From NCBI GenBank assembly GCA_018894775.1, contig JAHIPG010000058.1, positions 1-5,395 of the forward strand: DNA of 5,395 bases, in the 5' to 3' direction. The notes below the pieces were generated by a model. The model was not told the DNA's origin. It made no database searches and was given only the letters and a program-made list of their open reading frames with translations. Every line of letters starts with the position of its first letter. Within the stretch, counting starts at the first letter, position 1. The stretch is from Nanobdellota archaeon (GTDB lineage Archaea > Nanobdellota > Nanobdellia > SCGC-AAA011-G17 > VGLX01). This document shows, one piece after another, positions 1 to 4,513 of this stretch. A program made the translations under genes and the position numbers.

Positions 1-2
1 AG

Positions 3-986
3 AGTGAGAAAGAGCGTTTTGTGAGATGGCTGGTGAGCGAGAGAGGAATAAGTAAAAGGATAGCCATCATGTATGCGAGGCATATTGTGAGAATGCTGAG
101 GAAACTAAACACAATGATACCAACTAAGCAGCAGTGTGAAGGATATAGGGATGATATGCTGATGGCTGGTAAAAAGAACGGGTATGCGTTGCAAGTAGTA
201 AAATCGATGAGGCATTATGGCAGATTCATAGGTAAAGACATAAAAGTAAAGTATCCGAGAAGGGAGAAACAGAAACTGCCAACATTTCTGTCTGAAACAG
301 AACTGAAACAAATGCTGTTTGCCTGCCGTAGCATAAAGGAGAAACTTGTAATAATGCTGAGTGGCGCTTGTGGACTGAGACCAAATGAGGTAGCAAGATT
401 AAAAATTAGTGATGTGAACCTTGACACAGGCACAATCTCTGTTCCAACAGTGAAAACAGATAGCAGATGGGAAATACCAGTGAGCAATGATGTGATAGGT
501 GTGATTAAAGCCTATCTGCAGTATGAGAGACCAGGAAACAACGGTTATGATGAACTGCTGCTCGACCAGTATAATGAACCATACAATAACATGAACTGCA
601 GAGGAATCAGGCAAATAGTTAAAAGCATTGGTAAAAGAGCAGGGATAGAGAAAAGGGTTTACCCCACAATGCTAAGGCATTCGTTTGCAACCCTGCTGAT
701 GAAGAACGGCTGCCCGCTTCCGTATGTGCAACGGCTTATGAGACATAGGAACATACAAAGCACACTGGTATATGCGCATGTTGTGGAAGATGGGTTATCT
801 GAGATTTACAGCAGGTATGCTCCATTGCAAATGTCTAAGCCTAAGATAGACCAAGAACCTTTCGAGCCAGAACCAGTATCGCCCTTGCAGAACCCATTAT
901 CCCAGAAGTATGAACCACACCAATCTGATTTCGATAACAATAGAATTCCAAACCATAAACGTGGCTTTCAAAACGGATATATCTGA
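3..986 (+). CDS. Tyrosine recombinase / integrase (XerA-like), 5'-partial
   Basis: Site-specific DNA recombinase of the phage integrase family, likely responsible for integration and excision of the element. The frame is open to the left window edge. The first in-window start, GTG at 21, lies inside an apparent helix of the N-terminal core-binding domain and has no clear ribosome site, so the true start is probably upstream. Numbered from that GTG, residues 1-80 resemble the SAM-like core-binding domain and about 88-258 the catalytic domain. Visible catalytic positions are R120 (GLRPNE), K145 (TVKTDS), R219 (TMLRHSFAT), H242 and nucleophile Y251 (VYAHV). The usual histidine of the HxxR box is T216. 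Residues about 271-321 form a proline- and glutamine-rich tail beyond the normal family end; it is encoded antisense to the nuclease gene. The family call is secure; the target site is unknown and no att repeat was recognised. Confidence 0.93.
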   Translation, partial: SEKERFVRWLVSERGISKRIAIMYARHIVRMLRKLNTMIPTKQQCEGYRDDMLMAGKKNGYALQVVKSMRHYGRFIGKDIKVKYPRREKQKLPTFLSETELKQMLFACRSIKEKLVIMLSGACGLRPNEVARLKISDVNLDTGTISVPTVKTDSRWEIPVSNDVIGVIKAYLQYERPGNNGYDELLLDQYNEPYNNMNCRGIRQIVKSIGKRAGIEKRVYPTMLRHSFATLLMKNGCPLPYVQRLMRHRNIQSTLVYAHVVEDGLSEIYSRYAPLQMSKPKIDQEPFEPEPVSPLQNPLSQKYEPHQSDFDNNRIPNHKRGFQNGYI

Positions 987-1332
987 TTGGTAGTGTGCCT
1001 TCCAGAAGCAAAACCCTTTCTGGGAACTGCTTCAGATTGTCAAGCTGTCGAAAGAACCTACGACTCTCCCCTTTTTCCTTTTGCAGCATAGATAGAACGG
1101 CATCCCTGTAAGTCTTGCGCTCTATCCCAAGTAATGCTTTCCCATGAGTGTCGCAGATGAGATAATCTACGCCTGCGCCCATGTAAGGATTTGCTTTAAG
1201 AGTTTCTGGTTTTGCATCTGGGTGTTTTCTGAGTTCTATTCTTTCAACTTGAATGTTATGTTTAGAGCATAGTGATTTGAGCATTTGTATGAGGATAGAA
1301 GGCTCTGTTGAATCTATTAAAATTGAAGACAT
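841..1332 (-). CDS. Stand-alone ERCC4/XPF-type structure-specific nuclease domain protein
   Basis: A 163-aa protein that is essentially one XPF/Mus81/Hef nuclease domain. This family cuts branched DNA such as flaps, forks and recombination intermediates using metal ions. The sequence shows the N-terminal IDSTEP strand (D7, E10; the family usually has D-x-R-E), then GVDYLICD (D56) and IERKTYRDAV (E71-R72-K73, D77), the core ERKxxxD signature. The helix around R93-Q96 and the strand VLLLEG (107-112) also fit the family. There is no helicase domain and no obvious tandem helix-hairpin-helix, so it may need a partner or dimerise. It is divergent from the helicase operon and convergent with the integrase, overlapping its 3' end by 146 bp. 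The start is the first Met of the frame; a GAGGA lies 13 nt upstream, but a TATA box placed for a leaderless transcript is also present. A role in replication fork or junction processing for the element is inferred. Confidence 0.9.
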   Translation of the reverse strand: MSSILIDSTEPSILIQMLKSLCSKHNIQVERIELRKHPDAKPETLKANPYMGAGVDYLICDTHGKALLGIERKTYRDAVLSMLQKEKGESRRFFRQLDNLKQFPERVLLLEGTLPIRYIRFESHVYGLEFYCYRNQIGVVHTSGIMGSARAILVLARKVLGLS

Positions 1333-1354
1333 AAAGATGATATGTTCCTCGTAT

Positions 1355-1364
1355 CAAATAAAGG
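1355..1364 (-). promoter_or_regulatory. Candidate TATA box of the nuclease gene
   Basis: On the minus strand this reads CCTTTATTTG, preceded by the purine-rich GAAAAG that would suit a BRE. Its centre is about 26 bp from position 1334, right before the nuclease ATG at 1332, which is the spacing expected for a leaderless archaeal transcript. Prediction from pattern only. Confidence 0.45.
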
Positions 1365-1468
1365 CTTTTCTAAGTGAAGAATAAGTTTTTGGAGTTGATT
1401 ATCCATGCATTTGATAAAACGTGTCCCTGTGTTATTTTGAGCGTTTCGCTACCTTATCTATTGTTTTT

Positions 1469-1489
1469 AGGACTGCTTAAGGACTGCTT
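1469..1489. repeat. Tandem 11-bp direct repeat (two copies)
   Basis: The 10-mer AGGACTGCTT occurs at 1469-1478 and again at 1480-1489. The 11-bp period is about one helical turn, so both copies face the same side of the DNA. It sits just upstream of the candidate operon TATA box. It could be an iteron-like or operator site for a small DNA-binding protein such as the RHH protein encoded downstream, but nothing shows binding. Confidence 0.6.
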
Positions 1490-1502
1490 TGTAGACGATA
1501 AA

Positions 1503-1510
1503 CTTATAAG
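1503..1510 (+). promoter_or_regulatory. Candidate TATA box for the helicase operon
   Basis: CTTATAAG, preceded by GATAAA, resembles an archaeal BRE/TATA pair. Transcription would start near 1532, giving a leader of about 100 nt that contains the 1536-1553 palindrome and the 1590-1611 stem-loop before the first ribosome site. The T-rich stretch near 1569 is a weaker alternative. The box is itself a perfect 8-bp palindrome, so it could serve either direction. Confidence 0.4.
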
Positions 1511-1535
1511 CATTGAGTACCATGACATAATTGAG

Positions 1536-1553
1536 CAAACCGACATCGGTTTG
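1536..1553. repeat. 18-bp palindrome CAAACCGA-CA-TCGGTTTG
   Basis: Two perfect 8-bp arms separated by 2 bp. A dimeric DNA-binding protein could recognise it. The 2-nt centre is too tight for an unstrained RNA hairpin unless a pair opens. It lies about 80 bp before the first operon gene and close to the predicted transcription start, a typical operator position. A T6 run follows at 1569-1574, so a terminator is a weaker alternative. Confidence 0.6.
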
Positions 1554-1589
1554 TAGAAGATAGAAGAGTTTTTTAGACGAAAGACGACG

Positions 1590-1611
1590 AATGGACATGA
1601 CGCAGTCCATT
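1590..1611 (+). repeat. Stem-loop in the operon leader
   Basis: AATGGAC at 1590-1596 pairs perfectly with GTCCATT at 1605-1611, leaving an 8-nt loop. It lies 10 nt before the AGGAGGT ribosome site of the first operon gene, so if transcribed it could affect translation. A 7-bp stem could arise by chance. Confidence 0.4.
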
Positions 1612-1635
1612 AAGAAAAGTTAGGAGGTTTAGGAA

Positions 1636-1812
1636 ATGGTAAAGGTAAAGGTCGTCTTCGTAGATGGAGAAAAAATACGAGCAGTTAAGGGTGAAATAGT
1701 TTTTGAAGATGCTGATTTTATCGCCCTGAAAAGACAAAATGGAATAATGCGATTGTCCAAAAAGTGGATACGAAAGATTGAACCATGGGCGGGTGATGCC
1801 AATGATGAGTAG
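1636..1812 (+). CDS. Small basic beta-rich protein (58 aa), function unknown
   Basis: First gene of the helicase operon. It is too short to stand out by length, but ATG at 1636 follows a near-perfect AGGAGGT (1622-1628) at 7 nt, strong evidence that it is translated. The product starts MVKVKVVFVDGEKIRAVKGE and ends KKWIRKIEPWAGDANDE. Alternating hydrophobic residues predict four or five short beta strands (about 2-8, 13-17, 20-23, 28-33, 44-49) with many lysines and arginines. The pattern is loosely like small SH3- or Sm-like barrels, but I see no diagnostic family residues, so the fold is an inference. Its end overlaps the helicase start by 11 bp, implying translational coupling and perhaps a role as a DNA-binding or loading partner of the helicase. 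No signal peptide or membrane segment is visible. Confidence 0.78.
   Translation: MVKVKVVFVDGEKIRAVKGEIVFEDADFIALKRQNGIMRLSKKWIRKIEPWAGDANDE
1792..1797 (+). promoter_or_regulatory. Ribosome binding site deciding the helicase start
   Basis: GGTGAT lies inside the end of the 58-aa gene, 4 nt before ATG 1802 and 7 nt before ATG 1805. It has no suitable match upstream of the in-frame TTG at 1778 and overlaps ATG 1796. It therefore favours 1802 or 1805 as the helicase start. Confidence 0.6.
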
Positions 1813-3145
1813 TGAGGATGCACCTGCAGATTATTATTCTAATGGGCGGTTTATTCCCAGACGCCTTGCGGATGCAATCATGCAACGATACAGATTTAGA
1901 ACTCTTCGAGATACAGGGGAAGTTTTCTATTACAATGACGGGGTTTATCATCCTAACGGGGAAACCCTCATAAAGGAAGAGGTAAGTTCCATGCTACAGG
2001 ATGGCAGTAATGAGCGCAGGGCTAAGGATGTAATCTTTTTTGTGAGAACGGCTACATACATAGACCGTGAGGAAATAAATGCAAACAAGGATTTAGTCCT
2101 TCTTAAAAATGGTGTGTTTGACCTGATGTCAATGAGCCTTAAACCATTCACGCCAGAAATTATTAGCACCATACAAATACCCATTGAATACAACCCAAAT
2201 GCCGACTGCCCTATGATAAAACAGTTTCATTCAGAAATATTACCAAAGGATGATATTCCTGTTGTTCAGGAACTGTTTGGATATTCCCTATTGAAAGGAT
2301 ACCCAATTCAGAAGGCGTTTATGTTCATTGGTTCGGGTGCAAATGGTAAAAGCACACTAATGGCGCTGCTAACAAGGTTCCTTGGTCAAAAGAACGTTTC
2401 CAGCGTAGCCCTACAGGATTTTGATATGAACAGATTTGCGACCTCATGCCTCTACAACAAAATGGCTAACATCCACCCAGACATTACAAATAAATCATTG
2501 TATCAGACTGGACGATTTAAAATGCTGGTCGGCGGAGACCTTATTTCAGCAGAACAAAAATTTAGGAATACCTTTACCTTTGTAAACCATGCCAAACTAA
2601 TATTCTCTGCGAACCAGTTGCCTGAAACACAAGACGATTCTGACGCTTTTTATAGGCGCTGGGTTATTATAAATTTCCCTAACATTTTTGAGGGTGAAAA
2701 AGCGGATGCTAAAATATTGGAAAAACTGACAACACCAGAGGAACTTTCAGGACTATTCAATTGGGCTGTAGAGGGACTTAAAAGGTTGCTGGAGACAGGA
2801 AGATTTTCATATCATAAAAGCACCGAACAGATTAGAAATAATTATGAGCGCCTCTCTAATCCTCTTGTTTGTTTCATCAAGGATGAGGTGGAAATTGCAC
2901 CTATGGGGAGCATCACAAAGGATGTTCTTTATTCAGCGTTTGTGGAGTATTGTAAAAAGAATGCTCTTCCTGTAAAAGCGAAAAATGTTGTTGGTAGGGA
3001 ACTTCCTAAACACATTTCAGTAAGCAGTGAAAGAACGAAGATAGGTGGTATAAGGATAGCAGTATGGAAAGGGATTAGCCTAAATGGCAAGGATGGTGAG
3101 GATGGCAAGGATAATTCCTATTTTAATCTACATAATGAAAAATAA
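1802..3145 (+). CDS. SF3/D5-type replicative helicase (P4 family, primase-less)
   Basis: Superfamily 3 AAA+ helicase of the phage P4/poxvirus D5 type, expected to form a hexamer that unwinds the element's DNA during replication. Numbered from Met at 1802 (447 aa), residues about 70-175 resemble the D5_N region. The ATPase core follows: Walker A GSGANGKST (177-185), a likely Walker B region around NIHPDI (223-228), a B'-like segment GGDLISAEQKF (244-254), sensor motif FSANQLP (268-274) and arginine-finger candidates in FYRRW (283-287). Residues about 358-425 (FIKDE to IAVWKG) look like the usual C-terminal winged helix. The archaeo-eukaryotic primase domain often fused N-terminally is absent. 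The tail carries GKD-GED-GKD, encoded by 9-bp tandem repeats. The frame also allows TTG at 1778 and GTG at 1793, but the GGTGAT site favours 1802 or 1805. The family call is secure. Confidence 0.95.
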   Translation: MMSSEDAPADYYSNGRFIPRRLADAIMQRYRFRTLRDTGEVFYYNDGVYHPNGETLIKEEVSSMLQDGSNERRAKDVIFFVRTATYIDREEINANKDLVLLKNGVFDLMSMSLKPFTPEIISTIQIPIEYNPNADCPMIKQFHSEILPKDDIPVVQELFGYSLLKGYPIQKAFMFIGSGANGKSTLMALLTRFLGQKNVSSVALQDFDMNRFATSCLYNKMANIHPDITNKSLYQTGRFKMLVGGDLISAEQKFRNTFTFVNHAKLIFSANQLPETQDDSDAFYRRWVIINFPNIFEGEKADAKILEKLTTPEELSGLFNWAVEGLKRLLETGRFSYHKSTEQIRNNYERLSNPLVCFIKDEVEIAPMGSITKDVLYSAFVEYCKKNALPVKAKNVVGRELPKHISVSSERTKIGGIRIAVWKGISLNGKDGEDGKDNSYFNLHNEK

Positions 3146-3189
3146 TTGTAAAATAGGAAAATGCCTAACCATCCCTGACATCCCTGACA
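3085..3189. repeat. Long imperfect palindrome spanning the helicase 3' end, with 9-bp tandem repeats in each arm
   Basis: The inner stem is perfect: TTCCTATTTTA (3115-3125) against TAAAATAGGAA (3149-3159), with a 23-nt loop holding the helicase stop codon. Keeping the same centre (3137), further pairs form at 3108-3110/3164-3166, 3100-3105/3169-3174 (GGATGG/CCATCC), 3091-3095/3179-3183, 3088-3089/3185-3186 and 3085-3086/3188-3189. That is 29 Watson-Crick pairs out of 41 positions. The left arm holds three 9-bp units (GGCAAGGAT, GGTGAGGAT, GGCAAGGAT; 3086-3112). The right arm holds two CATCCCTGA units (3170-3187), whose complement TCAGGGATG resembles the left units. It could form a cruciform or a long RNA hairpin; its role is unknown. 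Confidence 0.8.
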
Positions 3190-3214
3190 CATTAAGGGTA
3201 AGGAGGTGTTAGAA

Positions 3215-3433
3215 ATGGTAAACAAAAAAGAAAAGGAAACAGGAGAGAGGGCAGTTATTGCCCTATGGACGGGTGATTTGCTGAACGGGGAAGTAAGAAA
3301 ATTCCCGGCAGTGTTGGTGGAAAAAGACGGGCAACAACTGGCTGAGGTTGACACGCCAGAAGGGAAAAGGCTTGTTAAACCCTTGTATGTCAAAAAAGTC
3401 AATGGGAAAAATATTGGTCTGGCGATTGGGTGA
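3215..3433 (+). CDS. Small conserved-looking operon protein (72 aa), function unknown
   Basis: Third operon gene. The start is ATG 3215, because AAGGAGGTG (3200-3208) lies an ideal 6 nt upstream; the in-frame GTG at 3206 is part of that ribosome site and is unlikely to be used. The product begins with a charged MVNKKEKETGER segment, followed by alternating hydrophobic stretches (AVIALWTGD, PAVLVEK, QLAEVDTPEG, RLVKPLYVKKV) that predict a small beta-rich fold. I see no known motif, signal peptide or membrane helix. The ribosome site abuts the right edge of the long palindrome, so folding there could influence its translation. The 6-bp gap to the next gene suggests co-expression with the RHH protein. 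It might be a second small beta-barrel partner of the helicase, but this is speculation. Confidence 0.75.
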   Translation: MVNKKEKETGERAVIALWTGDLLNGEVRKFPAVLVEKDGQQLAEVDTPEGKRLVKPLYVKKVNGKNIGLAIG

Positions 3434-3439
3434 TTAAAC

Positions 3440-3910
3440 ATGGCTGAAGTGGCTGAAGGGATGTTCAGGTTGGGTTTCCGTATGCCAAGAAAGGTTCATA
3501 GGGCGCTAAGGCTCAAGGCGAAATGGGAACATAGAAGTTGCTCAAGTCTGATGCGGGAGGCTCTAAATGGGTATTTGACATTGGAAAAGGAAAAAGGGAG
3601 GCTTAAGAAGGCGTTTCAAATCATTGATGATATTTTTTCAGGCGGTAAGAAACATGGAATTTTGTTCTTAGATGTCTTATCACAATGGTTAGAGGAAGAC
3701 GAGGAAACCTGCAGAGAATTGGTTTTCATGGCGGTGCGCATTCTTCGGGATTATGGTGTATGGACAATGCTGCCATCCGTGAACAAGAATGCTATTCGGT
3801 ACGAGATTAACGATGCAAGGAGTTGGTCGCAATTGCTTAGGAAATATAAATCCATTAAACGTAAATTCAAAAATGAAAAAGATGCTGGTTATGGATTACC
3901 TGACGCCTAA
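3440..3910 (+). CDS. Ribbon-helix-helix DNA-binding protein with helical C-terminal extension
   Basis: A 156-aa protein. Residues about 9-50 match the RHH pattern: a strand (MFRLGFRMP), the first helix (RKVHRALRLKAKWE), a turn with HRSCSS, and a second helix (SLMREALNGYLTLEKEK). RHH proteins dimerise and insert the strand into the major groove, commonly as repressors or plasmid copy and partition regulators. Residues about 55-156 are an unrecognised extension: predicted helices near 53-66, 73-84 and 88-105, then YGVWTMLPSVNKNAIRYEI, which could be the wing of a winged helix, and a lysine-rich end. ATG 3440 is supported by GGTGAT (3428-3433), which also contains the upstream gene's TGA, giving tight coupling. 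As the last operon gene it may autoregulate through the repeats at 1469-1553 or 3085-3189; that is inferred. Confidence 0.85.
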   Translation: MAEVAEGMFRLGFRMPRKVHRALRLKAKWEHRSCSSLMREALNGYLTLEKEKGRLKKAFQIIDDIFSGGKKHGILFLDVLSQWLEEDEETCRELVFMAVRILRDYGVWTMLPSVNKNAIRYEINDARSWSQLLRKYKSIKRKFKNEKDAGYGLPDA

Positions 3911-4229
3911 ACCTTTAAATGGATAAGTGGAGGTTTCCTATTCAAAAAGGGTGGATTATCGTGCATAACAGGGGGCAGGTTATGTTCTATATTTCCATCT
4001 TTACCAGCGCTTTAGGTAGGAACAGGGCTGATAAACGAATAGGTTGAAATATGGAAAGGGGGATGAAGATTCTTCTGCGCCTGGTTTCTCGGGGTGGTTT
4101 CCATGCCAATGCCAGCGCTACGCCTTTTTCCATGCTGTTTTGAGTAAAACGTGTTTTGAGACAATGAACATTTAGCCTGGTATCTAAAATGTGTTTTTTT
4201 GCGATACCAGTAATCAAGCCATCCAAACA
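3911..4229. other. Gene-free region between convergent RHH and AbrB genes
   Basis: About 320 bp with no credible gene or tRNA. Two overlapping minus-strand frames (73 and 79 codons) start at or just after the AbrB stop, but their products are rich in H, R, S and P without domain-like patterning. A plus-strand 30-codon frame at 4051 also lacks support. Structure seen: TTTCCAT followed 5-7 bp later by CCAGCGCT, twice (3992-4011 and 4098-4119); another TTTCCAT at 4127 and an inverted copy at 4051; AAAAC-GT-GTTTT at 4146-4157; and an 8-bp inverted repeat at 4177-4210. It could be decayed coding sequence, a small RNA or an element boundary. Confidence 0.5.
4177..4210. repeat. 8-bp inverted repeat downstream of the AbrB gene
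   Basis: CTGGTATC (4177-4184) is the exact complement of GATACCAG (4203-4210), with an 18-nt spacer containing a T7 run on the plus strand. It lies 19-53 nt past the AbrB stop and could mark the transcript's 3' end. A stem of this size can occur by chance. Confidence 0.4.
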
Positions 4230-4397
4230 TCATTCGGGTTTGATAGTTCCTTTCTTGATGTAAACTCTGTCGCCTTCCTCGTAGAATAATATGTAGTCCC
4301 CTACCTGTAGATTCCCAAGTTTTTTCTGTATCCTTCTCGGAATAGTAATCTGGTTCTTGATGGTAACCTTAGCCTGTGCAAAATGTTTTTTAGCCAT
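4230..4397 (-). CDS. SpoVT/AbrB-family DNA-binding protein (55 aa)
   Basis: Short swapped-hairpin AbrB-type regulator, found by translating the minus strand. It begins MAKKHFAQAKVTIKNQITIP and continues RRIQKKLGNLQVGDYILFYEEGD, ending RVYIKKGTIKPE. This follows the family pattern of a strand, an x-Q-ITIP-x-x-I core, a short helix with KLG, then VGD and two strands. The commonly conserved KGQ before the TIP motif is KNQ here. Such proteins dimerise to bind DNA, as transition-state regulators or as antitoxins of MazE/VapB type. No ribosome site precedes the ATG, but a TATA box sits at leaderless spacing. No toxin follows: the frames overlapping its stop (ATGATG) do not resemble PIN or MazF proteins. 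It is therefore more likely a solo regulator, perhaps of the divergent envelope genes. The family call is strong. Confidence 0.9.
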   Translation of the reverse strand: MAKKHFAQAKVTIKNQITIPRRIQKKLGNLQVGDYILFYEEGDRVYIKKGTIKPE

Positions 4398-4418
4398 ACA
4401 ATGTTAATCGGGGTATTT

Positions 4419-4430
4419 CCTTTTATATGG
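4419..4430 (-). promoter_or_regulatory. TATA box of the AbrB gene (leaderless)
   Basis: Reads CCATATAAAAGG on the minus strand, a near-textbook archaeal TATA element. Its centre lies about 27 bp from the AbrB ATG at 4397, so transcription should begin at or within a few bases of the start codon. The absence of a ribosome site agrees with a leaderless mRNA. Confidence 0.65.
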
Positions 4431-4471
4431 ATACAAATGAATCAGGGTTTCAAGGTAAGATTAATAAAGAA

Positions 4472-4487
4472 TTAAATACATTATAAG
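4472..4487 (+). promoter_or_regulatory. Candidate TATA region for the envelope genes
   Basis: TTAAATA (4472-4478), preceded by AAAGAA, and TTATAAG (4481-4487) are two overlapping candidates. Starts would fall near 4500-4510, giving a very short leader that keeps all or part of AAGGTGA (4501-4507). The 116-bp interval to the divergent AbrB gene (4398-4513) could hold AbrB operator sites for both directions. Confidence 0.45.
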
Positions 4488-4513
4488 CCATATTGTTAAG
4501 AAGGTGAACTGGT

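Larger units (their letters stand above)
1333..1635. other. Divergent intergenic region; candidate origin/control region
   Basis: About 300 bp between the leftward nuclease and the rightward helicase operon, with no credible gene; a 60-codon GTG-started frame (1374-1556) lacks a ribosome site and recognisable features. It holds a tandem 11-bp repeat (1469-1489), a palindromic TATA-like CTTATAAG (1503-1510), a near-perfect palindrome (1536-1553), a T6 run (1569-1574) and a 7-bp stem-loop (1590-1611). AAGACGAC at 1581-1588 recurs inverted at 1651-1658, just inside the next gene. Placement beside a replicative helicase and between divergent genes suits a replication origin or shared regulatory region. 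That function is inferred; no known initiator site was recognised. Confidence 0.45.

Noticed and set aside
1374..1556. A 60-codon GTG-started plus-strand frame with a hydrophobic middle, possibly a small membrane protein.
   Set aside because: No ribosome site, no suitably placed TATA box, no recognisable domain, and it runs through repeats and the candidate operon promoter. Kept only as a remark in the intergenic entry.
3118..3441. Minus-strand 107-codon frame opposite the helicase end and the 72-aa gene.
   Set aside because: It opposes two well-supported genes with good ribosome sites and its product has no domain-like pattern.
4051..4143. A 30-codon plus-strand frame beginning MERGMKILLRL.
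   Set aside because: Too short and unsupported: GAAAT only weakly resembles a ribosome site and nothing couples it to a neighbour.
1415..4160. TAAAACGTGT followed by TTTTGAG occurs at 1415-1441 and 4145-4160 in direct orientation, considered as attachment-site repeats flanking the operon.
   Set aside because: A 10-bp match is expected several times by chance in 5.4 kb, spacing between the two parts differs, and the integrase lies outside the interval.
3987..4233. Two overlapping minus-strand frames starting at the AbrB stop, considered as a toxin partner.
   Set aside because: Products show no PIN, MazF or other toxin pattern and look like random translation rich in H, R, S and P.
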